A program made the translations under genes and the position numbers. From the NCBI GenBank assembly GCA_902491515.1, contig CABUIC010000023.1:1-42046 (forward strand): a stretch of 42,046 bases of DNA, in the 5' to 3' direction. The notes beneath the pieces were generated by a model. That model ran no database searches and was not told the DNA's origin. It saw only the letters and a program-made list of their open reading frames with translations. This stretch comes from an uncultured Porphyromonadaceae bacterium. GTDB taxonomy: Bacteria; Bacteroidota; Bacteroidia; Bacteroidales; Muribaculaceae. Shown piece by piece: positions 1-13,075 of this stretch (positions are counted from its first letter, which is position 1; each line of letters starts with the position of its first letter).

Positions 1-21
1 TCGCCCACAAATTTCTCTTCT

Positions 22-94
22 GCGGAAGTAGCTCAGTTGATAGAGCATCAGCCTTCCAAGCTGAGGGTCGCGGGTTTGAGCCCCGTCTTCCGCT
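22..94 (+). tRNA. tRNA-Gly (anticodon TCC)
   Basis: A full cloverleaf can be drawn. The 7-bp acceptor stem GCGGAAG/CTTCCGC is perfect, the D arm is GCTC/GAGC, and the anticodon stem TCAGC/GCTGA carries the loop CTTCCAA. The T arm has a TTTGAGC-type loop. The anticodon TCC reads GGA/GGG glycine codons. The discriminator base is T and no CCA is encoded. It lies 19 bases before tRNA-Thr and upstream of tuf, the usual tRNA cluster before a tufB-secE-nusG block, so it is probably co-transcribed with tuf from a promoter outside the window. Confidence 0.96.
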
Positions 95-113
95 CTTTCA
101 AATACATTTTTCC

Positions 114-185
<72 letters not shown>

Positions 186-286
186 CAAATCTCAATGACG
201 CCCCGGTAGTGCCGTGTGCATTATCGTGGCTGATTGTCAAAATCCACTCACTCTGAATCATCTATCAAATATAATACAGCAAAGTT

Positions 287-1471
<1,185 letters not shown>

Positions 1472-1488
1472 TATCCAGTCACTCATAG

Positions 1489-1534
1489 CTCCGGAGGCTC
1501 CGAGCCTCCCCTTGGCAAAGTCCTCCGGAGTTTT
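1489..1534 (+). terminator. Hairpin region with T-run after tuf
   Basis: CTCCGGAG at 1489-1496 can pair with the identical self-complementary octamer at 1523-1530, directly followed by TTTT. A competing inner hairpin GGAGGCT/AGCCTCC (1493-1499 with 1503-1509) uses part of the first arm, so the two folds exclude each other. It is probably the tuf terminator, or a partial terminator/processing site before tRNA-Trp. Confidence 0.55.
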
Positions 1535-1539
1535 CAAAT

Positions 1540-1612
1540 ACGGGAATAGCTCAGTCGGTAGAGCACTGGTCTCCAAAACCAGGTGTCGGGAGTTCGAGCC
1601 TCTCTTCCCGTG
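1540..1612 (+). tRNA. tRNA-Trp (anticodon CCA)
   Basis: The acceptor stem ACGGGAA/TTCCCGT is perfect. The anticodon stem CTGGT/ACCAG carries the loop CTCCAAA with anticodon CCA, which reads UGG. The discriminator is G, as expected for bacterial tRNA-Trp. No CCA is encoded. It lies between tuf and secE, a classic position, and ends 15 bases before the secE start. Confidence 0.96.
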
Positions 1613-1627
1613 CTAAAAAGAATTGAA

Positions 1628-1822
1628 ATGAAAAAACTCAAACTACTTACGAATATTGAGGAAAGCTACGACGAATTGCGCTACAAGACGTCGTGGCCTA
1701 CTCGCAAACAGCTGATCAAGTCGGCGATCATAGTCATGATTGCTTCCGCCATCATCGCTCTGTTGATACTTGTCATGGACCAGGTTGTCGACCGGCTGAT
1801 GCATTTCATCTACAGCCTATAG
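1628..1822 (+). CDS. secE: Preprotein translocase subunit SecE
   Basis: SecE is the small inner-membrane subunit of the SecYEG protein-export channel. The product is 64 residues, the size of single-span bacterial SecE. An amphipathic cytoplasmic segment (ESYDELRYKTSWPTRKQL, with the conserved W-P) precedes one hydrophobic span, roughly residues 33-52 (IVMIASAIIALLILV). The ATG at 1628 is preferred to an in-frame ATG at 1583 because that one lies inside tRNA-Trp. It is followed 32 bases later by nusG, the conserved secE-nusG pairing. Confidence 0.96.
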   Translation: MKKLKLLTNIEESYDELRYKTSWPTRKQLIKSAIIVMIASAIIALLILVMDQVVDRLMHFIYSL

Positions 1823-1854
1823 TTTGTGTAATCCCCCACTTTTACGGCGAAACA

Positions 1855-2406
1855 ATGTCTGACCAAAAGAAAGGCTGGTACGTTCTGCGTGCCATTTCCG
1901 GTAAAGAAGCCAAGGTTAAGGAAGTTCTCGAGGCATCGATGAAGAATACCGACCTTGGCAATTATGTGTTTCAAGTGTTGATTCCGACCGAGAAGGTGAT
2001 GACGATGCGCAACGGGAAAAAGGTTATCAAGGAAAAGAACCTCTATTCCGGATATGTGTTCATCGAGGCGGAGCTCACGGGCGAGGTTATCCACATTCTC
2101 ACCAACACCACCAACGTCATCGATTTCCTCAAGGGCCGCGACAAGAACGCAGCCCCCGAGCGTCTTCGCGAGGCCGAGGTGATGAGAATGCTCGGAGCTG
2201 CCGACACCATCAACGAGTCCGTCGGGGCTGATGAGACGAACTATATCGTCGGCGAGGACGTCAAGGTGATCGACGGTGCCTTCAAGGGCTTCCAGGCGAT
2301 TATCGACGAAGTAAACCACGAGAAAAAGAAGCTGAAGGTGAAAGTCAAGATCTTCGGACGCGAGACGCCCCTCGAGCTTGACAATTCGCAGGTAGAGCGT
2401 GTCTGA
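1855..2406 (+). CDS. nusG: Transcription termination/antitermination protein NusG
   Basis: NusG binds RNA polymerase and modulates elongation, Rho-dependent termination and transcription-translation coupling. The 183-residue product has the NusG N-terminal fold (KKGWYVLRAISGKEAKV near the start) and a C-terminal KOW motif in the segment VIDGAFKGFQAIIDEVN. The ATG at 1855 (MSDQKKGWYV) is chosen over an upstream in-frame ATG at 1693, which would lie inside secE and add 54 residues without family similarity. It lies between secE and rplK. The 91 bases before rplK contain a small CGCGG/CCGCG hairpin (2421-2440) and a T-rich tract that could be part of an L1-responsive leader, but I could not establish this. 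Confidence 0.97.
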   Translation: MSDQKKGWYVLRAISGKEAKVKEVLEASMKNTDLGNYVFQVLIPTEKVMTMRNGKKVIKEKNLYSGYVFIEAELTGEVIHILTNTTNVIDFLKGRDKNAAPERLREAEVMRMLGAADTINESVGADETNYIVGEDVKVIDGAFKGFQAIIDEVNHEKKKLKVKVKIFGRETPLELDNSQVERV

Positions 2407-2497
2407 GCCCCGGGGGCTGACGCGGCGGTTACGCACCGCGGATGCCTCCTTGCGGGACGATATGCGAAATTCTCTAATTTTTTTAAGTATTTAAACG

Positions 2498-2941
2498 ATG
2501 GCTAAAGAAATTGCTGGACAAATCAAATTGCAGATTAAAGGTGGTGCAGCCAATCCCTCTCCTCCCGTAGGCCCTGCCCTCGGTTCGAAGGGTATCAACA
2601 TCATGGAATTTTGCAAGCAATTCAATGCCCGCACCCAGGACAAAGCCGGTAAGATTCTCCCTGTAGTGATTACCTACTACACGGACAAATCTTTCGACTT
2701 CGTCGTTAAGACTCCTCCCGTAGCTGTTCAGCTCAAGGAGGTGGCCAAGGTAAAGAGCGGCTCCAAGGAGCCCAACCGCACCAAGGTCGCTGAAATCTCC
2801 TGGGACAACGTGCGCGCTATTGCTGCTGACAAGATGCCTGACCTCAACTGCTTCACTGTTGAATCCGCTATGCGCATGGTTGCCGGTACGGCCAGAAGTA
2901 TGGGTATCACCGTCAAGGGTGAGTTTCCCGGTAACAACTAA
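2498..2941 (+). CDS. rplK: 50S ribosomal protein L11
   Basis: L11 binds the GTPase-associated centre of 23S rRNA and contacts elongation factors. The 147-residue protein has the conserved N-terminal proline-rich, glycine-rich segment (ANPSPPVGPALGSKGINIM) and the C-terminal rRNA-binding domain ending in GTARSMGITVKG. The start ATG at 2498 gives MAKEIAGQIKLQIKGG, typical of the family. It is first in the rplK-rplA-rplJ-rplL-rpoB-rpoC series, with rplA only 14 bases downstream. Confidence 0.98.
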   Translation: MAKEIAGQIKLQIKGGAANPSPPVGPALGSKGINIMEFCKQFNARTQDKAGKILPVVITYYTDKSFDFVVKTPPVAVQLKEVAKVKSGSKEPNRTKVAEISWDNVRAIAADKMPDLNCFTVESAMRMVAGTARSMGITVKGEFPGNN

Positions 2942-2955
2942 ATACCTTCGCAATT

Positions 2956-3651
2956 ATGAGTAAACTGACAAAAAATCAAAAGTTGGCCCTCGCGAAGCTT
3001 GAAGCCGGAAAGTCTTACTCGCTGACCGAAGCTGCTGAAGCCGTGAAGGACATCACCTTCACCAAGTTCGACGCTTCTCTCGATATCGACGTACGACTCG
3101 GCGTGGACCCCCGCAAAGCCAACCAGATGGTCCGTGGCGTGGTGACTCTCCCCCACGGAACCGGAAAGCAGGTGCGTGTTCTTGTTCTCTGCACTCCCGA
3201 CGCCGAAGCCACTGCAAAGGCTGCTGGCGCAGACTACGTAGGCCTCGACGAATATATCGACAAAATCAAAGGTGGCTGGACTGACGTGGACGTTATCATC
3301 ACTCAGCCCGCTATCATGGGTAAGATTGGTGCCCTCGGCCGTGTGCTCGGTCCCCGTGGCCTCATGCCTAACCCCAAGAGCGGCACCGTTACTAACGACG
3401 TCGCCAAGGCTGTCGAAGAAGTCAAGAAGGGCAAAATCGACTTCAAGGTCGACAAGAACGGTATCGTGCACACTTCAATCGGCAAGGTTTCATTCACTGC
3501 CGAGCAGATGCGCGACAACGCACGCGAATTCATCAATACGCTGATCAAGCTCAAGCCCGCTACGGCTAAAGGCACCTACATCAAGAGCATTTATCTTTCG
3601 AGCACCATGAGTCCCGGTGTGAAGGTTGACCCCAAATCAGTTGAAGCCTAA
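2956..3651 (+). CDS. rplA: 50S ribosomal protein L1
   Basis: L1 forms the mobile L1 stalk near the ribosomal E site and in many bacteria represses its own operon by binding the mRNA. The product is 231 residues, standard length. The central segment MGKIGALGRVLGPRGLMPNP and the KVDKNGIVHTSIGKVSF region are characteristic of the family. The start MSKLTKNQKLA is at 2956. It lies between rplK (14 bases) and rplJ (20 bases), consistent with one transcript. Confidence 0.98.
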   Translation: MSKLTKNQKLALAKLEAGKSYSLTEAAEAVKDITFTKFDASLDIDVRLGVDPRKANQMVRGVVTLPHGTGKQVRVLVLCTPDAEATAKAAGADYVGLDEYIDKIKGGWTDVDVIITQPAIMGKIGALGRVLGPRGLMPNPKSGTVTNDVAKAVEEVKKGKIDFKVDKNGIVHTSIGKVSFTAEQMRDNAREFINTLIKLKPATAKGTYIKSIYLSSTMSPGVKVDPKSVEA

Positions 3652-3671
3652 ACTTTTAAACACGGAACAAG

Positions 3672-4196
3672 ATGAAAAAGGAAGATAAAGATATCATCAT
3701 CAAGCACATTCAGGACACTATCCAGTCGTACGGCTGCTTCTACCTCGTGGAGACTGCCGGACTCGATGCCGAAAAGACCTCCGCGCTCCGCCGCAAGTGC
3801 TTCGAAGCCGATGTTAAGCTCATGGTGGTGAAGAACTCGCTTCTTCACAAGGCTCTCGAGAACCTCGACGAGGACTACAGCGAACTCTATGCCGCTCTCA
3901 AGGAAAGCACCTCGCTGATGTGCTCCAATGTCGGCAATGCACCCGCTAAGCTCCTCAAGGACTTCATCCAGAAGGACGACAAGCTTCCCCTCCTCAAGGC
4001 CGCTTGGGTCGAAGGTACAGCCTATGTCGGTGCCGACCAGATGGACACCCTCGCCGCTATCAAGAGCAAGAACGAGCTTATCGCAGACGTTGTCGCTCTT
4101 CTCCAGTCCCCCGCCAAGAATGTGGTTTCCGCACTTACTTCCGGTGGTACTAAGCTCCACGGCATCCTCGAGACTCTGTCTCAGAAAGAAAACTAA
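3672..4196 (+). CDS. rplJ: 50S ribosomal protein L10
   Basis: L10 anchors the L7/L12 dimers to the ribosome and with them forms the stalk that recruits GTPase factors. The 174-residue product begins MKKEDKDIIIKHIQDTIQ. It shows the typical VVKNSLLHKAL segment around residues 56-66 and a C-terminal helix that binds L7/L12. It is placed directly before rplL, 32 bases away, as in nearly all bacteria. In E. coli the L10-L12 complex autoregulates this unit. No specific leader structure could be verified here. Confidence 0.97.
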   Translation: MKKEDKDIIIKHIQDTIQSYGCFYLVETAGLDAEKTSALRRKCFEADVKLMVVKNSLLHKALENLDEDYSELYAALKESTSLMCSNVGNAPAKLLKDFIQKDDKLPLLKAAWVEGTAYVGADQMDTLAAIKSKNELIADVVALLQSPAKNVVSALTSGGTKLHGILETLSQKEN

Positions 4197-4228
4197 TCAG
4201 AATAACAAACAAACAAATAAATACCAAA

Positions 4229-4603
4229 ATGGCAGATTTAAAAGCTTTTGCTGAACAACTTGTAAACCTCTCCGTAAAGGAAGTTAACGAACTCGCTCAG
4301 ATCCTCAAAGAGGAATATGGCATCGAACCCGCCGCTGCTGCTGTTGCTGTAGCCGCTGGCCCCGCTGCAGCCGGTGCTGCCGCTGAAGAAAAGTCCTCCT
4401 TCGACGTTGTCCTCAAGGGTGCCGGAGCTGAGAAGCTCAAGGTTGTGAAGCTCGTCAAGGAACTCACCGGTCTTGGCCTCAAGGAAGCCAAGGAACTCGT
4501 CGACGGCGCTCCCAGCACCGTTAAGGAAGGCCTCGCCAAGGCTGATGCCGAGGCTATGAAGGCTCAGCTCGAAGAAGCCGGTGCTGAAGTTGAACTGAAA
4601 TAA
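4229..4603 (+). CDS. rplL: 50S ribosomal protein L7/L12
   Basis: L7/L12 is the multicopy stalk protein that recruits and stimulates translational GTPases. The product is 124 residues. It has an N-terminal dimerisation domain (MADLKAFAEQLVNLSVKEVNELAQ), an alanine-rich hinge at about residues 36-51, and a C-terminal globular domain with the conserved KVVKLVKELTGLGLKEAKELV. It is followed by a 121-base gap to rpoB that contains a strong intrinsic terminator or attenuator. This arrangement would let stalk protein be made in excess over polymerase subunits. Confidence 0.98.
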   Translation: MADLKAFAEQLVNLSVKEVNELAQILKEEYGIEPAAAAVAVAAGPAAAGAAAEEKSSFDVVLKGAGAEKLKVVKLVKELTGLGLKEAKELVDGAPSTVKEGLAKADAEAMKAQLEEAGAEVELK

Positions 4604-4627
4604 GTTCGGCTGATTATCAGCTACATA

Positions 4628-4665
4628 GGTTAAGAATCCCCGATTAGGGAGATTCTTAACCTTTT
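4628..4665 (+). terminator. Intrinsic terminator/attenuator between rplL and rpoB
   Basis: The arms GGTTAAGAATC (4628-4638) and GATTCTTAACC (4651-4661) pair perfectly. They continue through a single bulged A into CCC/GGG around a GATTA loop, giving 14 paired bases, directly followed by TTTT. It lies 24 bases after the rplL stop and about 60 bases before rpoB. No separate rpoB promoter matching TTTG/TAnnTTTG was recognised in the gap, so it probably acts as a partial terminator that reduces rpoBC relative to ribosomal protein transcripts. That role is inferred from the E. coli precedent. Confidence 0.85.
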
Positions 4666-4724
4666 GTGTCGTTAATTTCCTCTCTCCACTCCCATTTTTA
4701 TCATCTTCATCCCAGATTACTTCG

Positions 4725-7700
4725 ATGTCAGATTCCTTAGCTAAACCCCGTATTAACTTTGCGACGGTAAAGAACCCTCTTCCTTACCCCGACTTCCTCG
4801 AGGTGCAGCTCAAGTCCTTCAAGGATTTCCTGCAGCTCGACACCCCGCCGGAAAAACGTACTAACGAGGGCCTCTATGAGGTGTTTGCTGAAAACTTCCC
4901 CATCGCCGACACGCGAAACAACTTCCAACTCGAGTTCCTCGACTACTATATTGATCCCCCTCGCTACACCATCGAGGAATGCCTCGAGCGCGGGCTCACC
5001 TATAGTGTTCCCCTTAAGGCCAAGCTTAAGCTCTATTGCACCGATCCCGAACACGTGGATTTCGCTACGAAAATCAACGACGTGTATCTGGGCCAGATTC
5101 CTTACATGACCGAGAAAGGCACCTTTGTAATCAACGGTGCCGAGCGCGTCATTGTCTCTCAGCTCCACCGCTCGCCCGGCGTTTTCTTCGGGCAGAGCAC
5201 TCACGCCAACGGCACCAAGCTCTACTCCGGCCGTATCATCCCCTTCCGTGGCTCCTGGATCGAGTTCGCTACTGACATCAACAACGTCATGTACGCCTAC
5301 ATTGACCGCAAGAAGAAACTTCCCGTAACCACTCTTCTCCGCGCCATCGGCCTCGAGTCTGATAAGGATATCATCGAAGTCTTCGACCTTGCCGAGGAAA
5401 TCAAGGTCAACAAGACCAACCTCAAGAAGGCCATCGGACGTAAGCTCGCCGCCCGTATCGTCAAGCACTGGTACGAGGACATGGTCGACACCGACACCGG
5501 CGAAGTCTCCACCATCGAGCGTACCGAGGTCCTCATCGACCGCGAGGCCGAAATCACCGAGGAACTCATTGACGAAATACTTGAGAGCGGCGCCGAGACC
5601 ATCCTCCTCCACAAGAGCGAGACCGGTTCCAGCGACTACTCCATCATCTTCAACACGCTCCAGAAGGACACCACAAACAGCGAGCTCGAGGCCATCGAAC
5701 ACATCTACCGCCAGCTCCGCAACGCCGAGCCGCCGGATGAGGCCAGCGCACGCGAGGTTATCAACAACCTCTTCTTCTCCGAGAAGCGCTACGACCTCGG
5801 CGAAGTAGGCCGCTACCGCATCAACCGCAAGCTCAACCTCGACACTTCCATGGACGTGCGTGTCCTCACCAGGGAGGACATCATATCCATCATCAAGTAC
5901 CTCATCGAGCTCATCAACTCCAACGCCGTGGTCGACGATATCGACCACCTCTCCAACCGCCGCGTACGCACCGTCGGCGAGCAGCTCTACAACCAGTTCG
6001 GCGTAGGTCTCGCCCGTATGGCCCGCACCGTCCGCGAGCGCATGAACGTCCGCGACAACGAGGTCTTCACGCCTGTCGACCTCATCAACGCCAAGACCAT
6101 CTCTTCGGTCATCAACAGCTTCTTCGGCACCAACGCCCTGTCGCAGTTCATGGACCAGACCAACCCTTTGGCCGAAATAACCCACAAGCGCCGTATGTCG
6201 GCCCTCGGCCCCGGCGGTCTCTCCCGCGAGCGCGCCGGCTTCGAGGTCCGCGACGTGCACTACACCCACTACGGTCGTCTCTGCCCCATCGAGACCCCTG
6301 AAGGCCCCAACATCGGCCTTATCAGCTCTCTCTGCGTATACGCAAAAATCAACGACCTCGGCTTCATCGAGACCCCCTACCGCAAGGTGGAGGACGCTAA
6401 GGTGAACCTCGACAACAACGACATCGTCTACCTCACCGCCGAGCTCGAGGAAGGAAAGACCATCGCCCAGGGCAACGCGCCCCTTAACGACGACGGCACT
6501 TTCATCCGCAAGACCGTCAAGGCTCGCCGCGACGCCGACTTCCCCGTTGTCGCTCCCGGTCAGGTTGAGCTCATGGACGTTTCCCCCGCGCAGATTGCAT
6601 CCATCGCCGCATCGCTCATCCCCTTCCTTGAGCACGACGACGCTAACCGCGCCCTCATGGGCTCCAACATGATGCGCCAGGCTGTGCCCCTCATGCGTTC
6701 CGAGGCTCCCATCGTCGGAACAGGCATCGAGCGCCAGCTCGCACGCGACAGCCGCACCCAGATTGCCGCCGAAGGCGACGGCGTAATCGAATTCGTCGAC
6801 GCCACCGTAATCCGCATCCGCTACGACCGCACCGAGGAAGAGGAATTCGTGGCCTTCGAGCCCGCGGTCAAGGAGTACCGCCTGCCCAAGTTCCGCAAGA
6901 CCAACCAGAGCACCACCATCGACCTCCGGCCCATCTGCGACAAGGGCCAGCGCGTCCGCAAGGGCGACATCCTCACCGAAGGATACGCCACCGAGAACGG
7001 CGAACTCGCCCTCGGCCGCAACCTCAAGGTGGCCTTCATGCCCTGGAAGGGTTACAACTACGAGGACGCCATCGTTCTTAACGAGCGCGTCGTCCGCGAT
7101 GACATCCTTACCTCCGTCCACGTCGACGAGTACGCCCTCGAAGTCCGCGAGACCAAACGAGGCATGGAAGAGCTCACCTCCGACATCCCCAACGTCTCCG
7201 AGGACGCCACCAAGGACCTCGACGAGCGCGGCATCATCCGCGTCGGTGCCCACGTTGTTCCCGGCGACATCATGATCGGTAAGATTACCCCCAAAGGCGA
7301 GTCCGATCCCACCCCTGAGGAAAAGCTCCTCCGCGCCATCTTCGGCGACAAGGCCGGCGACGTCAAGGACGCCTCCCTCAAGGCTTCGCCCTCCCTTAAG
7401 GGCGTAGTAATCGGCACTAACCTCTTCTCCCGTGCCGCCAAGAAGAAAAAGAGCAAGGCCGTAAACGCCATCCTCCCCAAACTCGACGAAGAGTACGAGG
7501 AAAAGCAGAACGACCTCCGCGACGTACTCGTTGACAAGCTCATGACCCTCACCAAGGGCCACGTCAGCGCCGGAGTCAAGGACTACCTCGGCAGCGACAT
7601 CGTTCCCGAAGGCGAGAAGTTCACGGCCGCGGCCCTCAAGGGTATCAACTACGACACCATCAACCTCTCCGGCTGGACCGAGGATGCCCACACCAGCGAT

Positions 7701-8537
7701 CTCGTCCGCCAGACAATCGTCAACTACCTCCGCAAGAGCAAGGCAATCGACGCCGAGCGCCGCCGCAAGATGTTCGACATCTCCATCGGCGACGAGCTCC
7801 CCACAGGCACAATGCAGATTGCAAAGGTCTACATCGCCAAGAAGCGCAAGATCTCCGTCGGCGACAAGATGGCCGGACGTCACGGTAACAAGGGTATCGT
7901 CTCCCGTATCGTCCGTCAGGAAGATATGCCTTTCCTCGCCGACGGCACTCCCGTCGACATCGTCCTCAACCCTCTCGGCGTGCCTTCCCGAATGAACCTC
8001 GGACAGGTCTTCGAGACCGTGCTCGGCTGGGCCGGACGCGAGCTCGGCGAGAAGTTCGCCACTCCCATCTTCGACGGCGCATCCATGGACGACATCAACT
8101 CCTGGACCGACAAGGCCGGACTCCCCCGCTACGGCAAGACCTACCTCTACGACGGCGGTACCGGCGAGCGCTTCGACCAGCCCGCGACCGTAGGCGTCAT
8201 CTACATGCTCAAGCTCGGCCACATGGTCGAGGACAAGATGCACGCCCGCTCTATCGGCCCGTACTCCCTCATCACACAGCAGCCCCTCGGCGGTAAGGCC
8301 CAGTTCGGCGGTCAGCGTTTCGGTGAGATGGAAGTCTGGGCGCTCGAGGCTTTCGGCGCTTCCCACATCCTCCAGGAAATCCTCACTATCAAGAGTGATG
8401 ACGTCAACGGCCGCTCTAAGGCTTACGAGGCCATCGTCAAGGGCGAGCCCATGCCCACTCCGGGCATCCCCGAGTCCCTCAACGTGCTCCTCCACGAGCT
8501 CCGCGGCCTCGGCCTCAGCATCAATCTTGAAAACTAA
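4725..8537 (+). CDS. rpoB: DNA-directed RNA polymerase subunit beta
   Basis: This is the beta subunit of RNA polymerase, which forms half of the active-site cleft and the rifampicin pocket. The product is 1270 residues. The rifampicin region LSQFMDQTNPLAEITHKRRM starts at residue 472. The residues matching E. coli Q513, D516, H526, R529 and S531 (here Q474, D477, H487, R490 and S492) are all wild type, so the protein should be drug-sensitive. Other landmarks are ETPEGPNIGLI, GYNYEDAIVLNERV, SVGDKMAGRHGNKG and the C-terminal QPLGGKAQFGGQRFGEMEVW, which contacts beta-prime. The start MSDSLAKPRINFA at 4725 fits the family. rpoC follows after 38 bases. Confidence 0.99.
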   Translation: MSDSLAKPRINFATVKNPLPYPDFLEVQLKSFKDFLQLDTPPEKRTNEGLYEVFAENFPIADTRNNFQLEFLDYYIDPPRYTIEECLERGLTYSVPLKAKLKLYCTDPEHVDFATKINDVYLGQIPYMTEKGTFVINGAERVIVSQLHRSPGVFFGQSTHANGTKLYSGRIIPFRGSWIEFATDINNVMYAYIDRKKKLPVTTLLRAIGLESDKDIIEVFDLAEEIKVNKTNLKKAIGRKLAARIVKHWYEDMVDTDTGEVSTIERTEVLIDREAEITEELIDEILESGAETILLHKSETGSSDYSIIFNTLQKDTTNSELEAIEHIYRQLRNAEPPDEASAREVINNLFFSEKRYDLGEVGRYRINRKLNLDTSMDVRVLTREDIISIIKYLIELINSNAVVDDIDHLSNRRVRTVGEQLYNQFGVGLARMARTVRERMNVRDNEVFTPVDLINAKTISSVINSFFGTNALSQFMDQTNPLAEITHKRRMSALGPGGLSRERAGFEVRDVHYTHYGRLCPIETPEGPNIGLISSLCVYAKINDLGFIETPYRKVEDAKVNLDNNDIVYLTAELEEGKTIAQGNAPLNDDGTFIRKTVKARRDADFPVVAPGQVELMDVSPAQIASIAASLIPFLEHDDANRALMGSNMMRQAVPLMRSEAPIVGTGIERQLARDSRTQIAAEGDGVIEFVDATVIRIRYDRTEEEEFVAFEPAVKEYRLPKFRKTNQSTTIDLRPICDKGQRVRKGDILTEGYATENGELALGRNLKVAFMPWKGYNYEDAIVLNERVVRDDILTSVHVDEYALEVRETKRGMEELTSDIPNVSEDATKDLDERGIIRVGAHVVPGDIMIGKITPKGESDPTPEEKLLRAIFGDKAGDVKDASLKASPSLKGVVIGTNLFSRAAKKKKSKAVNAILPKLDEEYEEKQNDLRDVLVDKLMTLTKGHVSAGVKDYLGSDIVPEGEKFTAAALKGINYDTINLSGWTEDAHTSDLVRQTIVNYLRKSKAIDAERRRKMFDISIGDELPTGTMQIAKVYIAKKRKISVGDKMAGRHGNKGIVSRIVRQEDMPFLADGTPVDIVLNPLGVPSRMNLGQVFETVLGWAGRELGEKFATPIFDGASMDDINSWTDKAGLPRYGKTYLYDGGTGERFDQPATVGVIYMLKLGHMVEDKMHARSIGPYSLITQQPLGGKAQFGGQRFGEMEVWALEAFGASHILQEILTIKSDDVNGRSKAYEAIVKGEPMPTPGIPESLNVLLHELRGLGLSINLEN

Positions 8538-8575
8538 TTCTCTCCCCACCTAAAGACACATACTCATCCCGATAT

Positions 8576-12898
<4,323 letters not shown>

Positions 12899-12915
12899 TA
12901 ACCGAAAAATAACAG

Positions 12916-12950
12916 GCGCGCCCCGGAAGTCCCGAACTCCCGGGGCGCGC
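12916..12950 (+). terminator. Hairpin after rpoC
   Basis: A perfect 11-bp inverted repeat, GCGCGCCCCGG (12916-12926) and CCGGGGCGCGC (12940-12950), has a 13-base loop. It lies 17 bases after the rpoC stop. It is followed by TATATTC rather than a clean T-run, so the fold is certain but termination efficiency is not. The remaining 125 bases to the converging transporter gene contain only small GC-rich stems. Confidence 0.7.
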
Positions 12951-13075
12951 TATATTCATAAACAGCTATAATTTCAAGAAAAGAAGAGGGCATTCCCGCG
13001 CGGTCCGCGCCGCCCGAGCACCGCGTCAGTTATCCGGAGGGCAGTCGAGTGTCCCCGGGCCGAAGGCCCCGAATC

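Noticed and set aside
1693..1854. 54-residue N-terminal extension of NusG
   Set aside because: It lies within secE in another frame and has no NusG similarity. The ATG at 1855 gives the family start.
4737..8549. A 1270-residue open frame antisense to the whole of rpoB, and similar long antisense frames opposite tuf (248-1576), rpoC (8564-11419 and 11615-12760) and susC
   Set aside because: These are codon-bias shadows: the sense genes use C/G-ending codons so strongly that stops are missing on the other strand. The translations are low-complexity and match no family.
12998..13072. Small GC stems (GCGCG/CGCGC at 12998-13010 and GGGCC/GGCCC near 13060) as a terminator for the NSS transporter
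   Set aside because: Stems of five pairs in GC-rich sequence without a clean T-run are expected by chance.
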